Assembly (NCBI GenBank): GCA_900469445.1
Contig: UBXM01000004.1
Span: 319,958 to 383,957 of the forward strand
DNA: 64,000 nt
Direction of reading: 5' to 3'
DNA from: Hyphomicrobiales bacterium
GTDB taxonomy: Bacteria > Pseudomonadota > Alphaproteobacteria > Rhizobiales > Rhizobiaceae
The notes under the pieces were generated by a model that saw only the letters and a program-made list of their open reading frames with translations, made no database searches and was not told the origin of the DNA. The position numbers and the translations under genes were made by a program. Within the stretch, counting starts at the first letter, position 1. Every line of letters begins with the position of its first letter. Positions 55,951 to 64,000 of this stretch are shown one piece after another.

Positions 55951-55983
55951 AAATGCCGCACCCATCGCTGGATGCGGCATTTG
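55951..55983 (-). terminator. Terminator of valS
   Basis: AAATGCCGCA and TGCGGCATTT form a perfect 10-bp stem around CCCATCGCTGGA, just beyond the valS stop. Confidence 0.7.
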
Positions 55984-56005
55984 AAATTGATAATACCGTT
56001 TTGAA

Positions 56006-58921
56006 TCAACCGGCTTCGGCAATCCGGGTCAATGCGATCTTGAGATTCGCAAGCTGGACTTCGAGTTCGGCATAACGCTCGCGGTCGGCAGCCACGACTT
56101 CCGGATCGGCATTGGCGATGAACTTCTCGTTGGAGAGCTTCTTGTTCAAGCGCTCCATCTCCTGTTCGGTCTTGCCGATCGCCTTTTCGATACGCGCCTT
56201 TTCAGCCGCAAGATCGATCAGGTTGCCGAGCGGCAGGCAGACGGTCGCCTCGCCGACGACGATCTGGGCCGCGCCCTTCGGTGCGGCGTCCGCCGGCTCG
56301 ATGCTTTCGACGCGCGCCAGACGCTTGATCGCGGCCTCATGGCGGCGCATGCGGAAAGCGGTTACCTCATTGGCGCCGACAACGATCAGCGGAGCGGTTG
56401 CCGACGGCGGAACGTTCATTTCCGAACGGGCCGAACGCAGGCCGGAGACGAGATCAACGAGCCAGTTGATCTCGGCGGCGGCATCTTCATCGCTGAAATC
56501 GGCCGTCGGCCAGTCGCCATGCACCAGCAGCCCGTCACGCTCGGCGGTATGAGCCCAAAGCTCTTCGGTCATGAACGGCATGAACGGATGCAGAAGCGCA
56601 TAGGCCTTTTCCATGACATAGGCCATGCAGGCCTGGGCTTCCGCCTTGGCCTGCTCGTCCTCACCCATGAAGACCGGCTTCAGCAGTTCAACATACCAGT
56701 CGCAGACCTGGTTCCAGACGAAACGATAGAGGCCGCCGGCCGCTTCGTTGAAGCGCTGCGTCTCGATCGCGGTCGTCACCTCGTCGACCGTCTTCGACAG
56801 TTCGGTGAGGATCCAGCGGTTGACCGTCAGCTTGGCGTCTTCCGGCTTGAAGGCGGCATTGCGGGCAACACCGTTCATCTCGCCAAACCGGGTGGCGTTC
56901 CACAGCTTGGTGCCGAAATTGCGGTAACCGGCAATGCGGGCCGGATCGAGCTTCACGTCCCTGCCCTGCGCCGCCATGATGGCCAGCGTGAAACGCAAGG
57001 CGTCGGCGCCGTATTCGTCGATCAGTTCGAGCGGGTCGATGACGTTGCCCTTCGACTTCGACATCTTGTTGCCGTTCTTGTCGCGAACCAGCGCATGAAT
57101 GTAGATGGTGCTGAACGGTGCGACACCGTTGCCCTCTTCATCCTTCATGAAATGCAGGCCCATCTGCATCATCCGGACGACCCAGAACGGGATGATGTCG
57201 AAACCGGTGACAAGCACATTGGTCGGATAATAACGATCCAGCTCCGGCGTCTTGTCGGGCCAGCCGAGCGTCGAGAACGGCCAGAGCGCGGACGAGAACC
57301 AGGTATCGAGAACGTCCTCGTCGCGGGTCAGGATTTCGCCGGGTGCGAAGTTTTCCAGCTTGTCCTGAACCCAGGCCTTCCAGGGGCCTTCATGCGCCAG
57401 ATAATGCTGGACCGCGGCGTCGAGCGCTTCTTCTTCAGACTTCTCGACGAAGCACTGACCGTCCGGACCGTACCAGGCCGGGATCTGGTGCCCCCACCAG
57501 AGCTGGCGCGAAATGCACCACGGCTCGATGTTTTCCAGCCAGTTGTTATAGGTCTTTTCCCAGTTTTTCGGAACGAAGTTGGTGCGGCCATCGCGAACGG
57601 CATCGAGCGCAGGTCCGGCCAGAGCCTTGTTATCGACGAACCACTGGTCGGTCAGCATCGGCTCGATGACGACGCCGGAGCGATCACCGAAAGGCTGCAT
57701 GATCTTCTTGTTCTCGACATAGGGAATGTCGTTGCCTTCGGCATCCTTGACGGTGACGGCCAGTCCTTCGGCATTGATCGCCGCAATGATCCGCTTGCGC
57801 GCTTCGAAACGATCGAGACCGCGATAGTCGTCGGGAACGAGATTGATCTCGTCGACATCGTTTTCGCTCGGCAGTTCACCGATTTTGGTGATTGCCTGGG
57901 CTCTGGCGGCGCAATCGGCATAGGGTTCGCCGTCATCGCGCATGGCCGCCTTCGTATCCATCAGGCGATAGAGCGGAATGTCGTTGCGCTTGGCGACTTG
58001 ATAGTCGTTGAAGTCATGCGCGCCGGTGATCTTGACCGCACCCGAACCGAAATCCTTTTCCGGATATTCGTCGGTGATGATCGGAATCAGGCGGCGATGC
58101 TGCTTCGGACCGACCGGGATTTCACAGAGCTTTCCGACGATCGAGGCATAACGCTCGTCGGTTGGATGAACGGCCACCGCGCCATCGCCCAGCATGGTTT
58201 CCGGACGGGTCGTGGCGATCGAGATGTAATCGCGCTCTTCCGACAGGACGGTGTTGCCGTCGGCATCCTTCTCGACATAGGTATAGGTTTCGCCGCCGGC
58301 CAGCGGGTACTTGAAGTGCCACATATGGCCGTCGACTTCCCTGTTCTCGACTTCCATATCGGAAATGGCCGTCTCGAATTTCGGGTCCCAGTTGACCAAC
58401 CGCTTGCCGCGATAGATCAGACCTTCCTTGTAGAGCGTGACGAAGACTTCCAGAACCGCCTTTGACAGCCCCTCGTCCATGGTAAAACGCTCGCGCGACC
58501 AGTCGCAGGACGCGCCGAGGCGCTTCAGCTGGTTGAAGATCACACCACCGGATTCGGCCTTCCAGTCCCAGACGCGCTCGACGAAGGCCTCGCGGCCCAT
58601 TTCGCGACGGCCCGGAAGCTGACGTTCCATCAACTGACGCTCGACGACCATCTGGGTGGCGATGCCGGCATGGTCCATGCCCGGCTGCCACAACACGTCC
58701 TTGCCGCGCATGCGCTCGAAGCGGACCATGATGTCCTGCAGCGTATTGTTGAGCGCGTGGCCCATATGCAGCGAACCGGTGACGTTCGGCGGCGGGATGA
58801 CGATCGTGAAGGTTTCCGCACCCGGCTTGGCATTGGCGCCGGCGCGGAAAGCATCCGCATCGTCCCAGGCTTTTGCGATCTTCGGTTCGACGGCGGCGGA
58901 ATCGTAGGTCTTTTCGAGCAT
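56006..58921 (-). CDS. valS: Valyl-tRNA synthetase
   Basis: Class I synthetase of 971 aa with the HIGH motif as GSLHMGHALNNTLQDI (near 50), a CP1 editing domain in the middle, the KMSKSKGN motif near 560, an anticodon-binding helical region and the C-terminal coiled-coil arm (EKARIEKAIGKTEQEMERLN). It is followed by its own terminator and preceded by popZ on the same strand. Confidence 0.97.
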   Translation of the reverse strand: MLEKTYDSAAVEPKIAKAWDDADAFRAGANAKPGAETFTIVIPPPNVTGSLHMGHALNNTLQDIMVRFERMRGKDVLWQPGMDHAGIATQMVVERQLMERQLPGRREMGREAFVERVWDWKAESGGVIFNQLKRLGASCDWSRERFTMDEGLSKAVLEVFVTLYKEGLIYRGKRLVNWDPKFETAISDMEVENREVDGHMWHFKYPLAGGETYTYVEKDADGNTVLSEERDYISIATTRPETMLGDGAVAVHPTDERYASIVGKLCEIPVGPKQHRRLIPIITDEYPEKDFGSGAVKITGAHDFNDYQVAKRNDIPLYRLMDTKAAMRDDGEPYADCAARAQAITKIGELPSENDVDEINLVPDDYRGLDRFEARKRIIAAINAEGLAVTVKDAEGNDIPYVENKKIMQPFGDRSGVVIEPMLTDQWFVDNKALAGPALDAVRDGRTNFVPKNWEKTYNNWLENIEPWCISRQLWWGHQIPAWYGPDGQCFVEKSEEEALDAAVQHYLAHEGPWKAWVQDKLENFAPGEILTRDEDVLDTWFSSALWPFSTLGWPDKTPELDRYYPTNVLVTGFDIIPFWVVRMMQMGLHFMKDEEGNGVAPFSTIYIHALVRDKNGNKMSKSKGNVIDPLELIDEYGADALRFTLAIMAAQGRDVKLDPARIAGYRNFGTKLWNATRFGEMNGVARNAAFKPEDAKLTVNRWILTELSKTVDEVTTAIETQRFNEAAGGLYRFVWNQVCDWYVELLKPVFMGEDEQAKAEAQACMAYVMEKAYALLHPFMPFMTEELWAHTAERDGLLVHGDWPTADFSDEDAAAEINWLVDLVSGLRSARSEMNVPPSATAPLIVVGANEVTAFRMRRHEAAIKRLARVESIEPADAAPKGAAQIVVGEATVCLPLGNLIDLAAEKARIEKAIGKTEQEMERLNKKLSNEKFIANADPEVVAADRERYAELEVQLANLKIALTRIAEAG

Positions 58922-58989
58922 TTCCTGACCCGTTTTTATTTATGAATGAGATGCTTGGTTGTTAAAGATGTGGGGGGTGACAAGTCAAT

Positions 58990-59018
58990 AAAAAAGCCGC
59001 CCCGTTGCCGGAGCGGCC
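58990..59018 (-). terminator. Terminator of popZ
   Basis: On the minus strand GCCGCTCCG-GCAA-CGGGGCGGC (one T-G pair) followed by TTTTTT, beyond the popZ stop. Confidence 0.8.
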
Positions 59019-59067
59019 ATATTCAATGACGCGAGCGGCGAAAAGACGGCGCTCCTGTCAGGTTCGT

Positions 59068-59949
59068 TTACCGGCGAGGTCCGCGAGCCACACGCTCGAT
59101 TTCCTCGCGCACGAGACGCTCGACCAGTGTCGGCAGGTTATCGTCCAGCCATTCCTGCAACATCGGGCGCAGCATTTCCTGCGCCATATCCTCGACAGAG
59201 CGACGCTCCAGACCGTCGAAGACATCGGCAAGCTCGCCGAAGGACTTTGCCACCTGGGCGCCGGCAGTTTCGGAAAGCAGGCCGGCCATGGCGGCAATCG
59301 AGGTCCCGGCCTGTGGGGTTTGCGGCTCTGCTTCCATTGGGGCCGCATCGCGTGTCGGCTCAACCGGCTCAGGCGTCGCCATTTCGGAAGCGGCAACGTC
59401 CTGCATTGGTACGGCACGAAGCGGCTGCAGTGCCGGCTCATCCGTGCTGCGGGCGGTCTCGACCACGGCAGGCGCAGAAGGCTGTTCGATCGCGGCATCG
59501 TTGAAAGCCGGGCGCAATTCGGGAAGCTGCAGCGGAATGATCGGCGCGGAAGGTTCCCTGAAGCTTGCAGGCGCTACCGTTTCAACGGCTGCCGGCGCAG
59601 TCTCGGCGGGACGGGAAGCCGCCATATCCTGGTGGCGTGCGGACGCGGCGCGAACACGGGCTGCAACATCTGCAAGCGACAGCGAACGCTCGGCCGCGGC
59701 CGGAGCTGCAACCGGTTCCGACCGCGTGGAAAACTCCGGCTGGCGTGGAAGGCCGGCGTCATTGGCAGCCACTTCCGGTGCGAAAGCGGCCGGTTCGTCG
59801 AAGCTTTCGATCTCGTCTTCATCGAAGCCGGACGAGGCATCGGTCAGGCCAGCTGCATCCGAGCCCGGATCATTGCTTTCAATGATCCGACGGATCGACG
59901 CCAATATCTCCTCCATGGAGGGTTCACGCGCTACATTTGGCTGAGCCAT
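59068..59949 (-). CDS. popZ: Polar organizing protein PopZ (DUF2497)
   Basis: A 293-aa PopZ. The conserved N-terminal helix (PSMEEILASIRRIIESND) and C-terminal helices (MLRPMLQEWLDDNLPTLVER then LVREEIERVARGPRR) flank a long acidic/Pro/Ala-rich disordered middle. In alphaproteobacteria PopZ forms a hub at the cell pole that holds ParB-parS and recruits signalling proteins; in Agrobacterium it marks the growing pole. Its gene is next to valS, as in many relatives. It lies between two terminators, so it is transcribed on its own. Confidence 0.92.
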   Translation of the reverse strand: MAQPNVAREPSMEEILASIRRIIESNDPGSDAAGLTDASSGFDEDEIESFDEPAAFAPEVAANDAGLPRQPEFSTRSEPVAAPAAAERSLSLADVAARVRAASARHQDMAASRPAETAPAAVETVAPASFREPSAPIIPLQLPELRPAFNDAAIEQPSAPAVVETARSTDEPALQPLRAVPMQDVAASEMATPEPVEPTRDAAPMEAEPQTPQAGTSIAAMAGLLSETAGAQVAKSFGELADVFDGLERRSVEDMAQEMLRPMLQEWLDDNLPTLVERLVREEIERVARGPRR

Positions 59950-60123
59950 TTCTTCCTCGCAGTTGCCGAGTGCCGCCGCCTATCCGACGATGGTAAAACT
60001 CATGGCTAGTGTAAGGGCTTGGCGACGAGACACAATGTGACGACAGGCGGCAAAGGCGGCGATACACAGATTTTGCACAGCCATTGAGTCCGATGCGCAA
60101 CAACGGTTGCCCGCAAAAACAAA

Positions 60124-60150
60124 AAAAGGGGCGCATGGCACCCCTTCTTC
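60124..60150 (-). terminator. Terminator of the second pcm-type gene
   Basis: On the minus strand AAGGGGTGC-CAT-GCGCCCCTT (one wobble pair) is followed by TTTTTTG. Confidence 0.75.
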
Positions 60151-60177
60151 TTCATCTGTCGATCGATCCGACCGGTG

Positions 60178-60831
60178 TCAGAACACGAATTCCTTCACCT
60201 TGCCGAAGCCCGGCAGGGGTTTTACCGAAAGATTGAAACGCGAGCTTTCCGAAATCGCACCGTGTTCCTTGAGCAAGATCTTGGCTTGGGCCGCATTGCC
60301 ATAACCGATCACCGCAACAAGCCGGCCGCCCTCCGCGAGCTGGTCGAGAAGCGCTGTCGGCACCTCTTCCACCGCGCCATTGACGAAGATGAGATCGTAA
60401 GGCGCGTTTGCCGCGTGACCCTTGGTCAAGTCACCGGTCACGACGGTGACGTTGCGACAGTCGAGCGCCTTCAAATTGCGGTCCGCCTGCTCGGCCAGCG
60501 CGACGTCGCTTTCGAGCGCGGTCACCGAACCCGCCAGCCGCGACAGAAGAGCCGCCACGTAACCGGTACCGGTTCCGAGATCGAGGACCCGGTCTTCGCT
60601 GGTGATTTCGGCTGCCTGAAGCTGCTTGGCCAGGGGGGAAGCTTCCATGAGATACCGGCCAGGCGCCAGTTCGATATCCGCATCGAGATAGGCCAGCGGC
60701 TTTGACTTCTCAGGCACGAATGCCTCGCGCGGAACAGAAAGAAACGCCCGCAGAACGGAATGCGACGTTACATCAGTGGTCCGGATCTGGTTTTCCACCA
60801 TCTTTATCCGGGCAGCCTCGAAATTGATCAT
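60178..60831 (-). CDS. Protein-L-isoaspartate O-methyltransferase family protein, second copy
   Basis: A 217-aa Pcm-type methyltransferase: VLDLGTGTGYVAALLSRLAG is the SAM motif (near 80) and YDLIFVNGAVEEVPTALLDQ the acceptor-side block. It is only distantly similar to the pcm at 38040-38681. In alphaproteobacteria such a gene often sits next to tolC and popZ; here popZ is the next gene on the same strand, with no tolC between. Substrate may differ from isoaspartate. Confidence 0.88.
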   Translation of the reverse strand: MINFEAARIKMVENQIRTTDVTSHSVLRAFLSVPREAFVPEKSKPLAYLDADIELAPGRYLMEASPLAKQLQAAEITSEDRVLDLGTGTGYVAALLSRLAGSVTALESDVALAEQADRNLKALDCRNVTVVTGDLTKGHAANAPYDLIFVNGAVEEVPTALLDQLAEGGRLVAVIGYGNAAQAKILLKEHGAISESSRFNLSVKPLPGFGKVKEFVF

Positions 60832-61033
60832 GTCCTGCGCCTCGTATCCTGTCTGCCGACCGTATTACTGGCGCAGGCCAATGGTTTCAAGACGGTGCGT
60901 GGTGGGTGAAGAAAAAACCTGCCGCAATCCTCCCGACCGACGGGACGACGCGCCGATCGCACCGCACGGAGCACAATCCCCCTGCCCGCCTTTCATGCCG
61001 ACATCAGTCTCGCGGATGTCAGGCCCGCGGATG

Positions 61034-61231
61034 TCAGGAATGAGGCCTCAGCGGCTCATTGAGTTTTTTCGCCGCCATGTAGTCCTGCTCATAGGATGAC
61101 CGCAGGCCGGTTGCTCCATCGAATTTCGCATGGGCGGAAATCGCCGCGGCGAAAAGACCATCCGGATAGGTCCCTGTCCCTTCAACGTCGACGACAGGCG
61201 GGCGAAACGCATTGACGAACTTGGTGAGCAC
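61034..61231 (-). CDS. Small protein of unknown function (65 aa)
   Basis: Starts with GTG at 61231 behind GGAGGATCGGATCA, a good ribosome site. Composition is ordinary, with LFAAAISAHAKFDGATGLRS in the middle and a polar Lys/Arg/Pro/Ser end. No membrane or signal region. No homologue recognised. It lies in the sparse region between the second pcm-type gene and tRNA-Cys. Confidence 0.5.
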   Translation of the reverse strand: MLTKFVNAFRPPVVDVEGTGTYPDGLFAAAISAHAKFDGATGLRSSYEQDYMAAKKLNEPLRPHS

Positions 61232-61414
61232 TGATCCGATCCTCCATTCACGGCGATTGCGACCCTACAAGCGCGCGAAGGCGCCTTCGGTTCCAAGGCT
61301 GGCGTAAAGAAGTTAAAAATTAACCATGCCGCGTGGCGAGACTTGGGTGGCTGCATGAAATTTCTGCGACACCGGCTGCGACAAGAAAAATATGCGTATC
61401 GGCATCGAAGGCGC

Positions 61415-61443
61415 TTGCGCGACAATTCGATTCGTTCTAAACG
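61415..61443 (+). promoter_or_regulatory. Candidate promoter of tRNA-Cys
   Basis: TTGCGC (61415-61420), a 17-base spacer and TAAACG (61438-61443), with the tRNA 33 bases downstream. Eye prediction. Confidence 0.35.
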
Positions 61444-61475
61444 CCCCGACACACACCGCGAACTACTGCATGGAT

Positions 61476-61549
61476 GGCCTCGTGGCGGAGTGGTGACGCA
61501 GAGGACTGCAAATCCTTGTACCCCGGTTCAATTCCGGGCGAGGCCTCCA
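61476..61549 (+). tRNA. tRNA-Cys (anticodon GCA)
   Basis: Begins GGCCTCGTGGCGGAGTGGTG and ends GCGAGGCCTCCA with an encoded CCA. The anticodon stem AGGA/TCCT encloses CTGCAAA, giving anticodon GCA. The T arm reads CCCCGGTTCAATTCCGGG. Length 74 nt. Confidence 0.96.
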
Positions 61550-61572
61550 AAATTTCTCGATCGCTTAGCAAT

Positions 61573-61610
61573 CAGCCGCTTAGACAGTGCAATATCAGCT
61601 GTCTGGGCTG
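61573..61610 (+). other. Stem-loop after tRNA-Cys; no gene from 61550 to 61860
   Basis: CAGCC (61573) and AGACAG (61582) pair with CTGTCT (61599) and GGCTG (61606); a T-poor tail follows. It may help end the tRNA transcript. The rest of the 310-base gap to the DUF982 gene shows no ORF with a ribosome site. Confidence 0.4.
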
Positions 61611-61860
61611 ATTTATGCTTGTTGCGCAGACATCTTTCATCCTCGCCATATCATGATCAGGGTCGCAACCTCACTCGATGAGCGCAAGGCGGGGCTAGCC
61701 GAATGGCAGTCGGCACCCATCCATTTCCACCAATCGAACGGCACCGGATCTGAAGTTGCACTTCGGCCGCTGCATTTGCGCCTGCCCCGACAAAAACGAG
61801 CCCGCATCCGGAACAGAAACCGGTGCCGTTCGTTACGTGGCGCGAATGAAGAGGCAGACA

Positions 61861-62118
61861 ATGAGCGACAATCATATCGAGGAGCCGGTTTTCTGGTCCA
61901 AGCCGGTGCGCGTACGTATTGGTTATGGCTTACCCGAGATCATCAGAGGCCCGCAGCAGGCGCTTGAATACCTGAACTGGCGCTGGCCCGTGCGAGACGG
62001 TGTCTATTATGTGAAGGCATTGAAGGAATGCGCCGCATCGCTGCAGAAGCAGATCCCGGTCGACAAGGTGAGAGAGACCTTCGTTCTTGCGAGCATTGAA
62101 GCAAAAATGCTCGGATAA
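61861..62118 (+). CDS. DUF982 domain protein (85 aa)
   Basis: An 85-aa protein with the DUF982 pattern (IRGPQQALEYLNWRWPVRDG, then YYVKALKECAASLQKQIPVD and a final helix). Numerous in rhizobial genomes, function unknown. The ATG at 61861 follows GAAGAGGCAGACA; an upstream in-frame start at 61756 enters a non-conserved region. It is followed by two microprotein genes. Confidence 0.85.
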   Translation: MSDNHIEEPVFWSKPVRVRIGYGLPEIIRGPQQALEYLNWRWPVRDGVYYVKALKECAASLQKQIPVDKVRETFVLASIEAKMLG

Positions 62119-62241
62119 GAAACGACACCTGCGACTTTAACCGACCATTTACAATTCCCGTTAGGTTATTTCTTAAATCAGCCAACCTATTCATGTCCGA
62201 AGCGGCGATGTTGCCGTCATAACCTTTTCAGAAGGATCGCC

Positions 62242-62358
62242 ATGACGGCGATGATCGACATGAAGCTCACCTCTTCAGACGCCTTTGCGGCGCTCGCAAC
62301 CATCATATCGCTTGCCAGCATACTGTATGTTCTGCACACGGTGCTGGCGCTCTTCTAG
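62242..62358 (+). CDS. Membrane microprotein (38 aa)
   Basis: A 38-aa frame with AGAAGGATCGCC just before its ATG. The sequence is a polar MTAMIDMKLTSSDAF followed by a strongly hydrophobic helix (ALATIISLASILYVLHTVLA). I infer a single-pass inner-membrane microprotein. It is too short for normal gene finders. No family known. Confidence 0.5.
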   Translation: MTAMIDMKLTSSDAFAALATIISLASILYVLHTVLALF

Positions 62359-62644
62359 ATGGCCTTGCAAAACTCCACGATCAGTGGCTCCCGGTAAAAA
62401 TCGAAAACCGTTCCGACGGCCCAAGACTTGCATCTGCTACGCGGGAAGTAGCCGGAGCATCCTCTTGCGCATCGCTGCCTGACGCCTCGCCACTCATCGC
62501 CCTCGCCAATAGAACCAGTCGAATCCCGATGCTGCGGCATTTTGCCGGGTAACATTTTTTGCATCAAAAGCGCGTTGGTGGTAACCTCAGCGTGTACCCG
62601 GTGGGGGAAGGCACCCGGTATCGATCATGCAGGAGGAGACTGGC

Positions 62645-62755
62645 ATGCATTACGTTGAATTTTTCACATCCATCAATCCCATCGTTCTGGGCGTTCTGGC
62701 CGCGGTTGTCATTTGCGGCATCTACGATCATTGGCTGGAGACACATCACAAGTAG
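62645..62755 (+). CDS. Membrane microprotein (36 aa)
   Basis: ATG at 62645 with an excellent AGGAGGAG ribosome site. The peptide has a hydrophobic core (INPIVLGVLAAVVICGIY) and a polar His-rich end (DHWLETHHK). One transmembrane helix is predicted. Composition resembles respiratory-chain accessory peptides, but no assignment can be made. A second in-frame ATG at 62627 lies upstream of the ribosome site. Confidence 0.55.
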   Translation: MHYVEFFTSINPIVLGVLAAVVICGIYDHWLETHHK

Positions 62756-62878
62756 TAAAGTCAGGACCATATACGGCGAAACGACATTAGCTTCCCGCGA
62801 AAGTAGGAGCCTCGTCTTTGCTTGACCGGTCGTTGCTGCTATCCATTGCCACCCCTGCGGCGGCAATGGAGCATCGTT

Positions 62879-63520
62879 TTGCACGCGAAATTCGACTTTC
62901 AGGATACCAGCACCTCCCTCAGTGAAACTCTTCGCGATCTCATCCGAAGCATTCAGGGGCCAACAGTATCCCTGCGGGATCTCATGGAGCGGATCGGGGA
63001 ACAGGGCTTGCTGCTCATGTGTGCCGTCGCTGCCCTGCCCTTTCTCATTCCCGTATCCATTCCCGGTGTAAGCACCGTATTCGGCGCAGCCATCATTCTC
63101 ATCAGCATCGCGATCACGCTGAACCGGATGCCGTGGCTGCCGCGCAGGATCCTGGATCGGCAGCTCGACACGCAGAAACTCATTCCGGCGCTGGACAAAG
63201 GTGCCAGCATCGTGTCCCGTCTCGACCGTTACCTCAAGCCACGCATGCGCTCACTGACGAGCGGCGCCGCGGTAAACCGGCTGAACGGCCTTGCAATCAC
63301 GCTTGCAGGTGTCCTTCTGATGTTCCCGCTGGGCTTCATTCCGTTCTCGAACACCCTCCCCGGTATCGCCATCCTCCTGCTCTCCGCAGGAATCCTGCAG
63401 CGGGACGGCGCGGTCGTGCTCGCAGGTCACCTCTTCAACGTCATCACGATCATCTATTTCGGCATTCTTGCCTATCTCGCCTTCAGCGCCGGCCAGGGCC
63501 TTGCGACCTTCTTCAGCTGA
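62879..63520 (+). CDS. ExoD-family membrane protein (exopolysaccharide-associated)
   Basis: A 213-aa inner-membrane protein with several hydrophobic helices. The family core GLLLMCAVAALPFLIPVSIP then GVSTVFGAAIILISIAITL, and the block AGVLLMFPLGFIPFSNTLPG, are the ExoD repeat-like halves. S. meliloti ExoD is linked to exopolysaccharide production, alkali tolerance and invasion. The start is uncertain: TTG at 62879 has GGAG at suitable spacing, while TTG at 62822 would add a Cys/Pro-rich stretch. Confidence 0.85.
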   Translation: MHAKFDFQDTSTSLSETLRDLIRSIQGPTVSLRDLMERIGEQGLLLMCAVAALPFLIPVSIPGVSTVFGAAIILISIAITLNRMPWLPRRILDRQLDTQKLIPALDKGASIVSRLDRYLKPRMRSLTSGAAVNRLNGLAITLAGVLLMFPLGFIPFSNTLPGIAILLLSAGILQRDGAVVLAGHLFNVITIIYFGILAYLAFSAGQGLATFFS

Positions 63521-63580
63521 TCAGATCCTCTACCCCAAAAGCACGGAAACAATCCTGACATGCCGTTTCCGTGTCAGGAT

Positions 63581-63754
63581 TTACTGCAGGTTCAGCCTCA
63601 ACTGGATCCCCTTGGGGATATTCGGCTTTTTCAGCGACGCGATCTGAACCCGCTCGTAAACTTCCTTACGCTGCTTGTCATGGCGCTCCCGCAAAGCACG
63701 GGAAGCGGCGACCATGGCAAGGGCGCGTTCTGCGACTTCTTCGGCACGTGTCAT
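63581..63754 (-). CDS. Small helical protein of unknown function (57 aa)
   Basis: Starts at the ATG at 63754, which follows GGAGGTGCAG. The 57-aa peptide is a charged helix (MTRAEEVAERALAMVAASRA then ALRERHDKQRKEVYERVQIA) ending with IPKGIQLRLNL. Soluble, Ala/Arg/Glu-rich. It may be a conserved rhizobial small protein, but no family is recognised. Its 3' end faces the ExoD-family gene. Confidence 0.6.
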   Translation of the reverse strand: MTRAEEVAERALAMVAASRALRERHDKQRKEVYERVQIASLKKPNIPKGIQLRLNLQ

Positions 63755-64000
63755 CTGCACCTCCATCAATGTTCACTATATGTTCCATATTTTTCATTGT
63801 CCGTCAAGATGGCGAAAGACAGTCGGGACATATGGGATAAGGCATGCCTACCGATGAGGCCGAGCCTGCCGGTGCCCTGAGAGCTTGAATGGATAGGCTG
63901 GATAAGAACCTAAATCGGGCGAGCGATATATCTCAGCTCACTTAAGACCTTCGAGTGTCACGGCAAATACATGAAGAATGGCTAGGAAATAAAAAAGCCC

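Noticed and set aside
56339..58465. 708-aa plus-strand frame antisense to valS
   Set aside because: Same type of artefact; valS has all class I synthetase motifs.
61573..61610. Integration (attachment) site at tRNA-Cys
   Set aside because: No integrase gene or repeated tRNA 3' end is seen nearby; the tRNA is intact and the neighbours look native.
62355..62567. 70-aa minus-strand frame
   Set aside because: No ribosome site and mixed composition; not better than chance in a gap of this size.

Overview
The window is a stretch of ordinary chromosome from a member of the Rhizobiaceae (Rhizobium/Agrobacterium/Sinorhizobium group). Evidence for this is ExoR, PopZ, several DUF1127 and DUF982 small proteins, a RIME-like rhizobial palindromic repeat, class I PHA synthase, the tat-scp-nagZ-SPOR-argS-dgt gene order typical of rhizobia, and a GC-rich sequence with matching codon use throughout. 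I see no phage, transposase, CRISPR array or integrated island. Coding density is high and nearly all genes look intact.

Layout. 1-5.5 kb (minus): recJ, a tiny membrane protein, hom and its upstream aminotransferase, and a small lipoprotein. 5.6-11.8 kb (plus): phaC, sfsA, map, radC, then sthA. 11.9-16.9 kb: rpsD (minus), a TerC-family carrier (plus), a HerA-like ATPase, a LysE exporter, a GNAT enzyme and a DUF1127-like protein (minus). 17.4-18.0 kb (plus): a four-helix membrane protein coupled to an XRE regulator behind two palindromic operators. 18.1-22.4 kb (minus): murI-trmJ, a FUSC transporter and an exported protein. 22.6-25.6 kb (plus): icd, GNAT, GST and a glycine-zipper exported protein. 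25.6-30.2 kb (minus): lipoprotein, ABC-F ATPase, two overlapping microproteins, trigger factor and tRNA-Leu(TAG). 30.2-31.4 kb (plus): a three-hairpin RNA with CCTCCTCCC in every loop, followed by two 47-aa DUF1127 genes. 31.5-36.3 kb: trmFO (plus); yajC with homologues of the mitochondrial complex I assembly factors NDUFAF3 and NDUFAF6 (minus); a DUF815 ATPase (plus). 36.4-51.7 kb (minus): degenerate LysM/M23 lipoprotein, pcm, surE, serS, tatCBA, scpBA, nagZ, a giant SPOR protein, argS and dgt. 51.9-53.1 kb (plus): erpA and xthA. 53.1-60.8 kb (minus): exoR, a FadL-type porin, valS, popZ and a second pcm. 61-64 kb: tRNA-Cys, DUF982, two microproteins, an ExoD-family protein and a 57-aa protein.

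How the genes work together. Most are housekeeping: translation (rpsD, serS, argS, valS, two tRNAs, trmFO, trmJ), protein export and folding (yajC, tatABC, tig), chromosome and cell-pole organisation (scpAB, popZ), wall turnover (murI, nagZ, the NlpD-like protein, the SPOR protein), repair (recJ, radC, xthA) and central carbon/redox (icd, sthA, phaC). exoR and the ExoD-like gene tie the window to exopolysaccharide control.

The least explained parts are the anti-Shine-Dalgarno RNA beside DUF1127 genes, the membrane protein/XRE pair with twin operators, the TAATG-coupled microproteins, and the NDUFAF3/NDUFAF6-like pair. All function calls come from reading the sequence. No database search was run.
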